A stretch of DNA of 64,000 bases from RI-92 sp037384645 (GCA_037384645.1 JARRNT010000005.1:49786-113785), one strand, 5' to 3'; shown: positions 9,636 through 19,128, counted from the stretch's first letter. Numbers and translations are program-made. Notes: generated by a model from the letters alone, not told the origin.

Positions 9636-10574
9636 CTAGTCCAGTTGACGGCCAGGTATGACAGACTCGGGTACCGGTGCTGATTGTCGGCGGCTGGCCA
9701 GCCAGCCAAACAGGGACAGCAGACCCAGTCCGATACCGATGAGCAGGATCCCGATGATCTCGTCAGGCCGGAACTGTTCGCTCAACATCAGGCGCGAAGA
9801 CACAATGGCAACGACCGGTGTCCCCAGTACCGACAGGCCGGCTTCCCAGGCGGGAATACGGTCAAGCGTATAAAACCACAACCACCAGCATAGGGCCGTG
9901 CTCATGACAGCCATATAGGTCAGAATGCCCAGATAGGAAAGATTCCAGTGGGTCGGGTGCTCGGGGATGACCATGGCCAGCAGCCACAAGGCAGCTGCAC
10001 CGAACAACATCTGCCAGGTCGTTAACGCCAGCAAATCGACCTGCTCTTGCTGACGCAATCGTTTAATCAGAATCGTACCGACCGCCCAGCACAAGGCCGC
10101 CATGATGCCCAGAAATTCGCTCAGGATACTGGCGTGCAGGTTCCAGGGTTCAATGATTAACACCAGCCCGGTCAGGGTACTGATTGCTGCCAGCCACTGC
10201 TGACCGCGGATTCGCTCACCCAGGATCGGCCAGGCCATGAGCAGGGTCCAGATTGGCATAGTAAACACCAGTACCGCGGTCTTGCCGGCGCCACCTGCCA
10301 CCAGCGACCAGGTTTGAAACAGCATAAAACCGGTTACCTGCACCAGGCCGATAAGCAGGGTCTTGCGCGGCGCGATCAGGCGCATCGGCCTGCCAGTCAA
10401 TTTAAGCACGGCCAGTAATGCCAGTCCGCCACCGAGACTGCGTTCAGCGGCAAAGGCAAACGGTGGTGCATAGCTCAGACCTATTTTTGCCACCACCCAG
10501 GTATAACCCCATACAATTGATAACAGGACCAGCGATACTGCCGGCCACCAGCGCGATCCGCGTTTTACACTCAT
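9636..10574 (-). CDS. EamA/DMT-superfamily exporter
   Basis: About 312 residues from the internal ATG at 10574; a longer frame starts at 10655 but its first 27 residues are basic and unlike the family. There are about ten hydrophobic segments in two EamA repeats (VSLVLLSIVWGYTWVVAKIGL near the start, and GIMAALCWAVGTILIKRL opening the second half). Such proteins are inner-membrane exporters of metabolites or amino acids; the substrate is unknown. It is divergent from a TetR regulator, which probably controls it. Confidence 0.88.
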   Translation of the reverse strand: MSVKRGSRWWPAVSLVLLSIVWGYTWVVAKIGLSYAPPFAFAAERSLGGGLALLAVLKLTGRPMRLIAPRKTLLIGLVQVTGFMLFQTWSLVAGGAGKTAVLVFTMPIWTLLMAWPILGERIRGQQWLAAISTLTGLVLIIEPWNLHASILSEFLGIMAALCWAVGTILIKRLRQQEQVDLLALTTWQMLFGAAALWLLAMVIPEHPTHWNLSYLGILTYMAVMSTALCWWLWFYTLDRIPAWEAGLSVLGTPVVAIVSSRLMLSEQFRPDEIIGILLIGIGLGLLSLFGWLASRRQSAPVPESVIPGRQLD

Positions 10575-10700
10575 TCGTTTTGGCTGCCCCTGACACCCCG
10601 CCTTGCGGCGAGGTGTGATCAAACTGCAAACAGCAGGCGACCCTGCCCGTTTCAAGGCCTGCCATACTGCCGCAGATTTCGCCGGTATTCAATCGCATTC

Positions 10701-10716
10701 TTGAGTGATCGTTCAA
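10701..10716. promoter_or_regulatory. Candidate TetR operator
   Basis: TTGAGTGATCGTTCAA is a near-perfect 16-bp palindrome (TTGA..GATC..TCAA) in the 176-bp gap between the divergent EamA and TetR genes. Position and symmetry fit an autoregulatory TetR site. Binding is inferred only. Confidence 0.5.
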
Positions 10717-10750
10717 TTATGGCTAAAATGTATTAGCAGGAGTAAATGTC

Positions 10751-11332
10751 ATGGCCAGACCCTCACGCTATCGCCGGGAAGACGTGCTTGAAAAGGCAAT
10801 GCAGGCCTTCTGGAATGAAGGCTATAACGCCACAGGTATGGCTGACCTGGTCAGCGCAACCGATATGCGCCCGGGCAGCCTGTATGCCAGCTTCAACTCC
10901 AAGCGCGAACTGTTTCTGGCCAGCATCGATCTCTACGGTCAGCGCAGCGTGGCCAATATCCAGCAAGGTCTGGACAGTAGCGCCTCACCGCTCACCGGGG
11001 TTCGTCAACTGTTGCGCAAGCTGGCCCGCGATACAGTGAGCAAACAGGGCAAACGTAGCTGCTTTCTGGTCAACAGCGTACTTGAGATGGCCCGCCAGGA
11101 CCCGGCGGTACGTGAACGCGTCAATGTGTACTTCCGGCAAATCGAGTCACTGCTGCGACGTAAACTGAAACAGGCCCAGGCCGAAGGCGAGCTGGGTGCT
11201 GACAGGGACCCCAGGGCCATTGCCACGTTTTTGTTAAACAACATCTGGGGACTGCGCGTACTAGCCGGCACCGACCCTGGCCCCAGGCGTGCCCAGGACA
11301 TCGTCAGGCTGGCGTTAAGCGTGCTCGATTGA
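10751..11332 (+). CDS. TetR-family transcriptional regulator
   Basis: 193 residues. The N-terminal HTH (about 6-52) reads VLEKAMQAFWNEGYNATGMADLV...MRPGSLYASFNSKRELF, diagnostic of the family. The C-terminal ligand domain is helical and of the kind found in AcrR/AcuR-like repressors. GGAG precedes the ATG. It is divergent from the EamA exporter gene, and three small-metabolite enzymes follow downstream, so either could be its target. Confidence 0.92.
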   Translation: MARPSRYRREDVLEKAMQAFWNEGYNATGMADLVSATDMRPGSLYASFNSKRELFLASIDLYGQRSVANIQQGLDSSASPLTGVRQLLRKLARDTVSKQGKRSCFLVNSVLEMARQDPAVRERVNVYFRQIESLLRRKLKQAQAEGELGADRDPRAIATFLLNNIWGLRVLAGTDPGPRRAQDIVRLALSVLD

Positions 11333-11391
11333 ACCGAATGCCATGCTGGCATTCAAACCTGTTTACGACATCACAACAAAGGAGCGTAATC

Positions 11392-11712
11392 ATGAGCAAG
11401 GTTTTAGTCTGGCTGGCTTCCGGCGAACGCAGCAAACTGATGCCAGGCGTGTTGTGGGGCCTCAATGCCAAGCGCCGTGGCTGGGTCGATGATGTCCGCG
11501 TCGTCGTGTTTGGCGACAGCGAACAAACCGTCATGAAAGATGATGAATTATTTAACATGGTACAGGAAATCGAAGGCACCATGTTTTGCCGGCACGTGGC
11601 GGAAAACCAGGGCACGGTCGAACAACTGGAAAGTAAAGGCGCCAATGTCATCTACGTGGGTGAACCCATCGCCAGGGCTATCGATGAAGGCTACACCGTG
11701 ATCACGTTCTGA
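11392..11712 (+). CDS. DsrE-like small protein
   Basis: 106 residues, cytoplasmic. The fold pattern (KVLVWLASGE...LWGLNAKRRGWVDDVRVVVFGDSE...GANVIYVGEPI) resembles DsrE/DsrF-type sulfur-transfer domains, but the family assignment is by pattern only. Four cysteine-poor strands and one C (MFCRH) are present. The start at 11392 has AAAGGAG 8 nt upstream; an earlier in-frame start at 11329 overlaps the TetR stop and has no such site. Confidence 0.65.
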   Translation: MSKVLVWLASGERSKLMPGVLWGLNAKRRGWVDDVRVVVFGDSEQTVMKDDELFNMVQEIEGTMFCRHVAENQGTVEQLESKGANVIYVGEPIARAIDEGYTVITF

Positions 11713-11846
11713 GCCCGTCCTTTTGCCTGAACAGGTAATCCTTGTTTGACTGCACTGCCTGTCGAAACTGCCACCGCGTCAGACATTCCATATTTTCTGC
11801 ACGTGGACATAAGCAAAAAATCCTCGAATAAACAAAGGGTGAAAAA

Positions 11847-12884
11847 ATGAGAACACTTTTGCTGGGAAACAGCGATCTGAAAGTCACGCACATCTGCCTG
11901 GGTACCATGACCTTTGGTCAGCAAAATACTGAAGCCGAGGCCCACGCCCAACTCGACTTTGCCCTGGATCAGGGTATCAACTTTTACGATACCGCCGAGA
12001 TGTATCCGGTCCCGCCGCGGGCCGAAACCAGCAGCCGCACCGAACAATACGTTGGTAGCTGGCTCAAACAACAGGCCCGCGATCAGATTATTCTTGCCAC
12101 CAAGGCAACCGGTCCAGGGCGCAGCTTCGACTGGATCAGAAATGGCCAGTTACATTTCACCCGCAAGAATCTTGAACAGGCCCTGCATGGCTCCCTGCAA
12201 CGACTGCAAACCGATTATGTCGATCTTTACCAGCTGCACTGGCCGGATCGTAACGTGCCGTTGTTCGGCGCCTACCACTTCAATCCGGAACAGGAACGCG
12301 AGTCTGCACCGCTGCAGGAGGCGTTGGCCACCATGGCTAATTTTATCGAGGCGGGCAAGGTACGACACTGGGGACTCTCCAATGAAACCCCGTGGGGACT
12401 CATGACGATCCTGCGCCTGGCCGATGAACTCGGCCTGCCGCGTCCGGTGTCGGTACAGAACGCCTACAACCTGTTGAATCGCAACTGGGAAGGCGGCCTG
12501 TCGGAAATCGGCTATCGGGAGAAGGTTGGCCTGCTGGCCTACTCACCACTCGGCTTCGGCTATCTCAGCGGGAAATACCATGACGATCCCAAAGCCAGCG
12601 GCCGGGCCACCCTGTTCGATGGCTTTACCCAGCGCTACGTGAAACCGAACGTCACCGAGGCGGTCGCGGCCTATGTCGAACTGGCCCGCGCCCACCAGCT
12701 GACACCGACCCAGCTGGCACTGGCCTTCACCTATAACAAGTGGTGCGTCGCCAGCACGATCATCGGTGCCACCTCGATGGATCAACTGCGTGAAAATCTG
12801 GAAGCGGACCGGGTACAACTCTCGCCTGAACTCAGCGCCGAGATAGAAAAGATCTATTTACAGTTTCCCAACCCGGCGCCCTGA
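11847..12884 (+). CDS. tas: Aldo/keto reductase Tas
   Basis: 345 residues, close in length and sequence pattern to E. coli Tas: LGTMTFGQQNTEAEAHAQLD, DTAEMYPVPPR, a catalytic-type Y (E-M-Y) and LQTDYVDLYQLHWP. It should be an NADPH-dependent oxidoreductase of the AKR superfamily; its natural substrate is unsettled even in E. coli. AAAGGGTG precedes the ATG. A terminator hairpin follows at 12910. Confidence 0.93.
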   Translation: MRTLLLGNSDLKVTHICLGTMTFGQQNTEAEAHAQLDFALDQGINFYDTAEMYPVPPRAETSSRTEQYVGSWLKQQARDQIILATKATGPGRSFDWIRNGQLHFTRKNLEQALHGSLQRLQTDYVDLYQLHWPDRNVPLFGAYHFNPEQERESAPLQEALATMANFIEAGKVRHWGLSNETPWGLMTILRLADELGLPRPVSVQNAYNLLNRNWEGGLSEIGYREKVGLLAYSPLGFGYLSGKYHDDPKASGRATLFDGFTQRYVKPNVTEAVAAYVELARAHQLTPTQLALAFTYNKWCVASTIIGATSMDQLRENLEADRVQLSPELSAEIEKIYLQFPNPAP

Positions 12885-12909
12885 TACGACACACTGTCAT
12901 CCCATGATC

Positions 12910-12939
12910 TGCCGTGGCGTGAATGCACCACGGCATTTT
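12910..12939 (+). terminator. Rho-independent terminator after tas
   Basis: TGCCGTGG and CCACGGCA form an 8-bp stem around a 10-nt loop, followed by TTTTG. It lies 26 nt after the tas stop codon. Confidence 0.75.
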
Positions 12940-13084
12940 GTTGACACTTGTATAACAAATGCCAAACTAGAATAGTTGTCCGTTACAGCCAAGTCTAGCA
13001 CTTCGCAAACGTGCCAGCGCATGTTCGCAATTCATTAACACTTGCTAATATTAGCGACAGGCGGTCATCGGCAAGAGACCGTGC

Positions 13085-14215
13085 TTATTTGCCGGCACGG
13101 GTCGATTGCAGATCAAATCCACCTTCACCACTGATCCAGGTATCGCGGTCGCGGATGATCGCCTGCACCGGTAACTGGGCACTGCTGACCTTGACGTTAC
13201 CGGTTTTACGCACCGCGGTCCCGATCGCCACCAGTTCGATCAGGCCCGAGCCCAGTTCAACGATATACGTTTTGATCCCCACGACTTCATCCGCCTGCAG
13301 GCTGGCGGCCTCGGACCTGAGTCGATCAAACACGTGTTCGCGCGCATCATAGACCAGTGTCGTCAGATCGCTGATTTCGCCCCTGACCAGGCCCTTGAAC
13401 ATGGCCTTGAGGCCACCAATGGCACCCAGGGAATAAACCGAGGTTGAAATCAATAACTTGATTGGGACATAACCCAGGCTGGTCATCGCCCATAGCTCCT
13501 CACCGGTCAGGTCACTGGTCACCGGGCTTGCACTGGTTTCTGACGGCAACTGGGGATGACGGGTCGCCGTCCCGGTCATGTACATTTCGTGTACGCCGTT
13601 GAACTGGCTGATATTGGTACGCACACCGACCACCGCGTTGGCGCCGGCACGCTTTGCCTGTGCAACCAGCCGTTCCAGGGCATGATGGCGGGTGGCATTG
13701 AACACGTCGCTGAATTCCTTGATCTCACCCCGGATCATGGTTTTGAGTGCGCCGGTAATACCGCGCACCGCGCCAACGGAATAGGCAATATTGCCAAACA
13801 CGAATTGCATGGGTTGATAACCGGCATCCATGTGACAGAATAATTCCTGGGCATCACCCGCACTGGTAAAGTGGCGCGTGCCACCGCCACCGACAACCCC
13901 CGAACCAACAAACAAAAACTCGGTATTCCCCGCCAGGCTGCGTAACTCCGAGCTGACACCGACGACACCGTGCACGCCCTCCTGGACGGCCTCATCGACC
14001 ATGCGCTTAAAGGCGGCTTCGCGACCATCGTGGATCGTCGCGGTGATCTCCGGCACTTCGCCCCCCAGTACGCCACGAAACGCCGAGGTCAGGCTGCCCA
14101 TAAAACCCATGGACTGAATGCTGTTGCCGACTACCACGCCGGACGGACGCAAACCTTTTAACTGCATGCAATAGATTTCGTTACCGGACAGACCGGTCAC
14201 GCTTGGCTGGCTCAT
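13085..14215 (-). CDS. Triple YbjQ-like (DUF74) domain protein
   Basis: 376 residues made of three tandem copies of the YbjQ/heavy-metal-binding-like fold, at about 1-118, 119-240 and 241-360. Each copy has the pattern V-x-x-x-x-Y-S-x-G-x-x-G, R-G-E-I/V, D-x-R and V-V-G-V. YbjQ proteins are usually about 105 residues and form oligomeric rings; here three units are joined in one chain. Their function is unknown. GGGGAA precedes the ATG. No signal peptide. Confidence 0.85.
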   Translation of the reverse strand: MSQPSVTGLSGNEIYCMQLKGLRPSGVVVGNSIQSMGFMGSLTSAFRGVLGGEVPEITATIHDGREAAFKRMVDEAVQEGVHGVVGVSSELRSLAGNTEFLFVGSGVVGGGGTRHFTSAGDAQELFCHMDAGYQPMQFVFGNIAYSVGAVRGITGALKTMIRGEIKEFSDVFNATRHHALERLVAQAKRAGANAVVGVRTNISQFNGVHEMYMTGTATRHPQLPSETSASPVTSDLTGEELWAMTSLGYVPIKLLISTSVYSLGAIGGLKAMFKGLVRGEISDLTTLVYDAREHVFDRLRSEAASLQADEVVGIKTYIVELGSGLIELVAIGTAVRKTGNVKVSSAQLPVQAIIRDRDTWISGEGGFDLQSTRAGK

Positions 14216-14490
14216 TGCGATGTTCCCCTTGTTTTTATATTGTTTGTTTTCAGGATCGCATAACAGATACCAGGCATACTGTCGGCCTGCTTCTTGGCGG
14301 GAAGGCCCAGCCCATGTCAGGCAATCCTCAGATACTCATCGCGCAGACACCGGCTACTGTCCTGCAACGCCGGAGGCAATGACCTGCTGAGTATAGTCCA
14401 TAGCGGTTGAAATGCCCGTGGGCACTCCCGCTCGGGCCAGATTACCTGCCATGCCCCGATACGCAGACACGAGCTGTGCGCGACTGAACA

Positions 14491-14889
14491 TTATCCGGGG
14501 CGACGGGCAATGAAATCAATTTCCACCAGTGCGGCACGGGCCAAACCGGTCACGCCTACACAGGTACGTGCCGGACGCCGCTCCGCTGGAAAATAACTTT
14601 CGTATACACGGTTCATGGCCTCGTAGTCCGCATAAAAGTCCGTCAGGAAGACACGCGCACACAACACGTGATGCAGGCCCAGTTCCAGGCCGGCAAGGAC
14701 GTTCTTGAGATTGACAAATACCTTGTGTGTCTGTGCTTCTATCCCTTCTGGCAAGGGGGCATTAAAATCATCCGGGTCAATTGGCAACTGTCCTGTCACG
14801 AAGATCCAGCCATCGGCTTCTACCGCGTGACTAAAGGGCGCAACCGGTTGTGGCGCAGTGGCAATCATATGAAACAAGTTTTCTGACAT
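14491..14889 (-). CDS. RidA family (YjgF/UK114) protein
   Basis: 132 residues, the usual length. It shows the family pattern FSHAVEADGWIFVTGQLPID near the N-terminus and RRPARTCVGVTGLARAALVEIDFIA near the C-terminus, including the conserved arginine that binds the carboxylate of imine substrates in RidA. RidA hydrolyses reactive enamines/imines made by PLP enzymes; other branches act in degradation pathways. GTGAGG precedes the ATG. It is divergent from the amide uptake operon and may share its regulation (inference). Confidence 0.9.
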   Translation of the reverse strand: MSENLFHMIATAPQPVAPFSHAVEADGWIFVTGQLPIDPDDFNAPLPEGIEAQTHKVFVNLKNVLAGLELGLHHVLCARVFLTDFYADYEAMNRVYESYFPAERRPARTCVGVTGLARAALVEIDFIARRPG

Positions 14890-15326
14890 GCGTTATTATC
14901 CTCACAAGAAATTACTCAACTAGATAGTCATTATCTACCAGCATGTTCTGTGCCAGTGCTAAGACATCCCTCAATACAGCAGATCGAGAAGACAAATGTA
15001 AGGCAAATCGGTAATTAAGCTGGCAGTGTGTCAACCAAACTGCTGTGTGCATTTGTAAAGTAAACAGAAAATTTTACAATTCCCGCTGAATTACCGTGAC
15101 TTCCACAACTTTTCCGGATTTTACCCGGAAAATTCCCGCCACATGGTCAGGCTTTGTTTTTCTACATAACGTTTGATCATTCATGACACCAAGTTAGTGC
15201 AGGCATGTACCAACACAGTGCACCGCCAGTTCCCGTTATTACAGTCACGATATAGATGTCATGAAAATTTCCCGAATATGTAACTTTATGGCATGACATC
15301 GGCACATTTTTACACCGATTTGCTGC
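14890..15326. other. Long upstream region of the amide uptake operon
   Basis: About 440 bases, AT-rich, with no convincing gene. It lies between divergent ridA-like and ABC transporter genes and leads to a sigma-54 promoter at 15327. It is therefore the place to expect enhancer sites. One NtrC-like half-site TGCACC occurs at 15220-15225, but no full palindrome was found. Confidence 0.45.
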
Positions 15327-15342
15327 TGGCGCGCTTTTTGCT
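15327..15342 (+). promoter_or_regulatory. Sigma-54 (RpoN) promoter
   Basis: TGGCGCGCTTTTTGCT matches the -24/-12 consensus TGGCACG-N4-TTGCW at all but one position, with the required GG-N10-GC spacing. It lies 48 nt before the ATG of the solute-binding protein gene. It implies activation by an NtrC-like enhancer-binding protein. Confidence 0.8.
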
Positions 15343-15390
15343 GAAACCACCTGGTACACATAAACATCATTAACATTCACGGGAGAAACC

Positions 15391-16335
15391 ATGATGAGTA
15401 CCTGTTGCAATCACTCTGGCAATAAAACACTAGCGAGCATTCTGCCGGGGAAGCTAAATGCCCGACAAATTTTTCTTTCTGCTGCTGCGTTAATGTGGCT
15501 GGCGGTTGTTGCCCTGCCTGGCCTGGCGCATGCCGCCATGCCGAAATTCCCGACAAAGGAATGCAAAGCGTTGCAAGCCAAGTATCCGGACTGGAAAGGC
15601 AAGACACTGGTCAATGCCATCAATCCACACACGCCAGGATACGAAGCCCTTGATCCAAAGGATCCCAGCAAGTACATCGGTTTCGATATTGACCTGGGTG
15701 AAGCACTTGGCAAGTGCCTTGGTTTCAAGATGAGCTACAAGCCTGTCGCCTTCGCCGCCCTGTTACCAACCTTAAAGGCAGGTCAGGCCGATATCGTCAT
15801 CTCCGATATTTATGCGACCTCGCCACGCGCCAAGGCCGCCGACTTTATTACCTACTCCAAGGTATTTGACGGTGTCCTGGTTGCCAAGGGCAATCCGAAA
15901 AAGATCACGGGCATCAATACCTCGATGTGTGGTCTGACAGCGGCAGAGAACACCGGCTTCGTGGAAGTCCCGCTGGTGCAGAACCTGGCTGCAAGCTGTA
16001 AGAAAATTGGTAAGCCGGCACCCAAGCTATTGTTATTTGATAACAATGCGCAGTGTATCCAGGCAGTGCTCGCGGGACGCGCCGATACCTATATTAATGA
16101 CGTGAATACGGTAGAGCAGGCGGTCAAGGCCTATCCCGACAAGCTGAGCAAAGCGGTTGCCGTCACTCTGCCTTACTCCGTCGGTATCGCCGTGCCCAAG
16201 AACAACCACAAGTTCCGCAGTGCCATCCGCGAGTCCCTGATCATTCTGCAAAAAGCCGGGATCGAAAAGGCATTTCTGACCAAGTGGTCTCTGGGTGCCG
16301 GTCACGAAGAGCATCCGAAGCTGATCACGCACTAA
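15391..16335 (+). CDS. ABC transporter solute-binding protein, family 3
   Basis: 314 residues with a long N-region and a signal peptide ending near LAHAAMP. The mature protein has the family 3 pattern GFDIDLGEALGKCLG (position of the usual GFDIDLAKAIA) and LLPTLKAGQADIVISDIYAT. It captures a small substrate in the periplasm for the permease-ATPase encoded 6 nt downstream. Family 3 proteins usually bind polar amino acids; the amidase at the end of the operon suggests an amide or related nitrogen compound here (inference). GGGAG precedes the paired ATGs. Confidence 0.92.
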   Translation: MMSTCCNHSGNKTLASILPGKLNARQIFLSAAALMWLAVVALPGLAHAAMPKFPTKECKALQAKYPDWKGKTLVNAINPHTPGYEALDPKDPSKYIGFDIDLGEALGKCLGFKMSYKPVAFAALLPTLKAGQADIVISDIYATSPRAKAADFITYSKVFDGVLVAKGNPKKITGINTSMCGLTAAENTGFVEVPLVQNLAASCKKIGKPAPKLLLFDNNAQCIQAVLAGRADTYINDVNTVEQAVKAYPDKLSKAVAVTLPYSVGIAVPKNNHKFRSAIRESLIILQKAGIEKAFLTKWSLGAGHEEHPKLITH

Positions 16336-16341
16336 ACGAAA

Positions 16342-17961
16342 ATGGATCTCTTTGGACATTACTTAACCCTGCCGTACCTGCTCCAGGGCATCACCATTAC
16401 GCTCGAGGTGACTGCCCTGGGGCTGGCCGGCGGCCTCCTGATGGGATTGGTGCTGGCGAGTATGCAGCTGTCTCGCTTTCGCGCGCTGTCCATGCTCGCC
16501 CGCACCTATGCCATCATCTTTCGCGGCACCCCGCTGATCCTGCAGATGGTGTTCGCCTACGACGCCTTACCGCAACTCGGCCTCAAACTCACCGCGGTTG
16601 CCGCCGCCGGTCTTGCCCTGGCCGCCAACGAAGCACCTTTCATCGCGGAAATCATCCGCGCCGGGATTCTCGGCGTGGAATCCGGACAGGTATCTGCCGG
16701 CCAGGCACTGGGCATGACACCGTCAGTCCTGATGCGACGTATTATTGCACCACAGGCCATCCGGACCATGGTACCGGCTATGGGCAACGAGGCAGTAACA
16801 GCGTTAAAGAACTCATCGCTGGCCTCCTTTATTGCCGTGCAGGAACTGACCCTGCGCAGTACCCAGCTGGCCTCATCGACTTTTGACTTTTTCTCAATTT
16901 TCTTCGCCTCCGGGGTCATGTACCTGTTGCTCACCGGTGGCTTCAGTGCCCTGCAGCTCGCGGCCGAGGCACTGCTTGATCTGGATCGACCCAAACCACG
17001 CCAGTTGCTGGCGCGCTTCCTGACACCGTGGCGGCGCGAACCCATGATATTGACACCGGCCGCTCCGGCACCGCCTGCGAGCAAGGACACTGCACCCACT
17101 GACGCGCACGCCCGAAATTATAGCAAGATGACCTCGTCAGCGAGGGAAACGCGGGCCGCCTCCCTGGTCAATCGTCCGGTCGCGGTCGAGGTCCACGACC
17201 TGCGCAAAGAGTACGGCGATCAAACCGTCCTCGACGGCCTGGATCTAACCATCCGCGCCGGTGAAGTGGTGGCCCTGCTGGGACCCAGCGGCTCAGGCAA
17301 AAGCACCCTGCTACGCTGTATCAACCGGCTCGAACGCTGGGACAGTGGCAGCATCCAGGTAAGCGGCCGGTATCTGGATCGGGACGAGGACGACAAGCCG
17401 TTAACGCCACGCGCCATTGCCAGGGCACGCGCCGATATCGGTGTCGGCATGGTCTTCCAGCAATTCAATCTGTTCAGCCACCTGACTGCCCTGGAAAACG
17501 TGGCCGGTCCCTTGCGCTGGGTCTATGGACAATCCAAACCCGAGGCGCATCGCCGCGCGTGTGAATTACTGGAGCGGGTTGGCCTGATGCACCGGGCACA
17601 CGCCCTGCCCCGACATTTATCCGGCGGCCAGCAACAGCGCGTCGCCATTGCCCGCGCAATCGCACCGAATCCTAGTGTGCTGCTCCTGGATGAGCCCACC
17701 TCCGCTCTCGATCCGGAACTGGTGAACGAAGTCCTGGATGTCATCCGACGCCTGGCCATCGAAGATCACCTGACCATGATCATCTCCACCCACCAATTGC
17801 GTTTTGCCCAGGAAGTCGCGGACCGGGTCGTGTTTCTTAACGGTGGCGTGGTAGCGGAAGAAGGACCGGCGCTCGAAGTCCTGACACGTCCACGACACCC
17901 CGTGACCGCGCGCTTCCTGCAGGTCATGGCAGAGGATCACCTGGACCAGCAGGCAAGCTAA
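16342..17961 (+). CDS. ABC permease-ATPase fusion, polar amino acid type
   Basis: 539 residues combining two proteins that are normally separate. Residues 1-215 are a permease with about five membrane segments and the EAA loop (EIIRAGILGVESGQVSAGQAL, 103-123). A proline/alanine-rich linker (about 235-278) joins it to an ATPase (280-539) with Walker A GPSGSGKST at 314-322, signature LSGGQ at 426-430 and Walker B LLLDEP at 447-452. A single chain would dimerise to give the whole translocator. It lies between the binding protein and amidase genes. Confidence 0.92.
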   Translation: MDLFGHYLTLPYLLQGITITLEVTALGLAGGLLMGLVLASMQLSRFRALSMLARTYAIIFRGTPLILQMVFAYDALPQLGLKLTAVAAAGLALAANEAPFIAEIIRAGILGVESGQVSAGQALGMTPSVLMRRIIAPQAIRTMVPAMGNEAVTALKNSSLASFIAVQELTLRSTQLASSTFDFFSIFFASGVMYLLLTGGFSALQLAAEALLDLDRPKPRQLLARFLTPWRREPMILTPAAPAPPASKDTAPTDAHARNYSKMTSSARETRAASLVNRPVAVEVHDLRKEYGDQTVLDGLDLTIRAGEVVALLGPSGSGKSTLLRCINRLERWDSGSIQVSGRYLDRDEDDKPLTPRAIARARADIGVGMVFQQFNLFSHLTALENVAGPLRWVYGQSKPEAHRRACELLERVGLMHRAHALPRHLSGGQQQRVAIARAIAPNPSVLLLDEPTSALDPELVNEVLDVIRRLAIEDHLTMIISTHQLRFAQEVADRVVFLNGGVVAEEGPALEVLTRPRHPVTARFLQVMAEDHLDQQAS

Positions 17962-18003
17962 CGATGTATCACTTTGTACTATCAAGTTTTGGAGATAAAT
18001 GAC

Positions 18004-19122
18004 ATGAGCGACACCAGTATCCTGCAACCCAATGAAGGCCAGATTAACGCACAGCATTACCTGGCTTCGAGTATTAAAACCGTGCTGTGGGGCTGGTTGC
18101 CCAGTGAAGATACACCCTCCGTATTAACCATGAAATCCGGCGAGACCGTCACCATCGATACGGTTTCGCATGAAGGCATACTGGAAGATCAGGGTCGTGA
18201 CCCACTGGCCTATTTTGAGCAGTTTGGCGTTGCCCCATCAGACATTTTGCGCGATGCCGTCGAGATTGCTGCCAACTATGCCGAACGCGACGCCAATGGT
18301 GACGGTCCGCACGTAGTCACCGGGCCGATCGCCATTGCCGGCGCCAAACCCGGCGATGTGCTCAAGGTCGAATTCCTGGAACTGACTCCGCGCGCGCCGT
18401 ACGGGATTATTTCCAGCCGCCATGGATATGGTTCGCTACCGGGGGAAATGCCGCCATTACCACACCCTGACTTCAAACCGGATGTCAGTCAGCCGGAAAC
18501 CTCGGGCACTATCTCGATGTTTTGTCCGGTCGGGCATGATCACACCGGCTGCCTGCCATACGACAGTGACAAACCGATCACCTTCCCCATCGCCCCGTTT
18601 CTCGGCCTGGTCGGTGTGACCCCGGCTGGCGGCAGCTCGCTGCATTCCGTACCGCCCGGTCCGTTTGGTGGCAATATTGATATCAAGGATCTCGTCGCCG
18701 GCACATCGGTCTACCTGCCGGTTCAGGTGCCGGAAGCCGGACTCTATGTCGGCGATCCGCACTACGCACAGGGCCACGGCGAGGTCGCGCTCACGGCACT
18801 GGAAGCGCCATTGCGAGCAAGCCTGCGCGTTACCGTATTACCCGGCGAAACCAGTCGGAGCATCCTTGGCGTCATCGACCGTCCCTTCGCCGAAACCAAT
18901 CAGCACTGGATTGCCGTCGGCCTGGACCGTGACCTGAACGAAGCCATGCGCAAGGCCGTGCGCGAGGCCCTGCGTGCGTTAAAGGACATGTATGGCGTAC
19001 CCAACGACATTGCCTATGCCTATTTAAGTGCCGCCGGTGACTTCATGGTGTCACAGGTGGTGGATGACGTGAAGGGCGTACACTGTCTCATCCGCAAGGC
19101 CGACTTTGCCCGCTGGACCTGA
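18004..19122 (+). CDS. Acetamidase/formamidase family protein
   Basis: 372 residues, the usual length of FmdA/AmdA enzymes. Conserved stretches include HVVTGPIAIAGAKPGDVLKVE, SSRHGYGSLPGE and PPGPFGGNIDIKDL. Members hydrolyse formamide, acetamide or short amides to ammonia and the acid. I chose ATG 18004 because TTGGAG lies upstream; an in-frame ATG ten codons earlier overlaps that site. Being last in the sigma-54-controlled uptake operon, it probably frees ammonia from the imported substrate. Confidence 0.9.
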   Translation: MSDTSILQPNEGQINAQHYLASSIKTVLWGWLPSEDTPSVLTMKSGETVTIDTVSHEGILEDQGRDPLAYFEQFGVAPSDILRDAVEIAANYAERDANGDGPHVVTGPIAIAGAKPGDVLKVEFLELTPRAPYGIISSRHGYGSLPGEMPPLPHPDFKPDVSQPETSGTISMFCPVGHDHTGCLPYDSDKPITFPIAPFLGLVGVTPAGGSSLHSVPPGPFGGNIDIKDLVAGTSVYLPVQVPEAGLYVGDPHYAQGHGEVALTALEAPLRASLRVTVLPGETSRSILGVIDRPFAETNQHWIAVGLDRDLNEAMRKAVREALRALKDMYGVPNDIAYAYLSAAGDFMVSQVVDDVKGVHCLIRKADFARWT

Positions 19123-19128
19123 ACCCGA

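Noticed and set aside
15177..15410. Minus-strand frame across the sigma-54 promoter
   Set aside because: It overlaps the promoter and the start of the solute-binding protein gene, and it has no motif or ribosome site.
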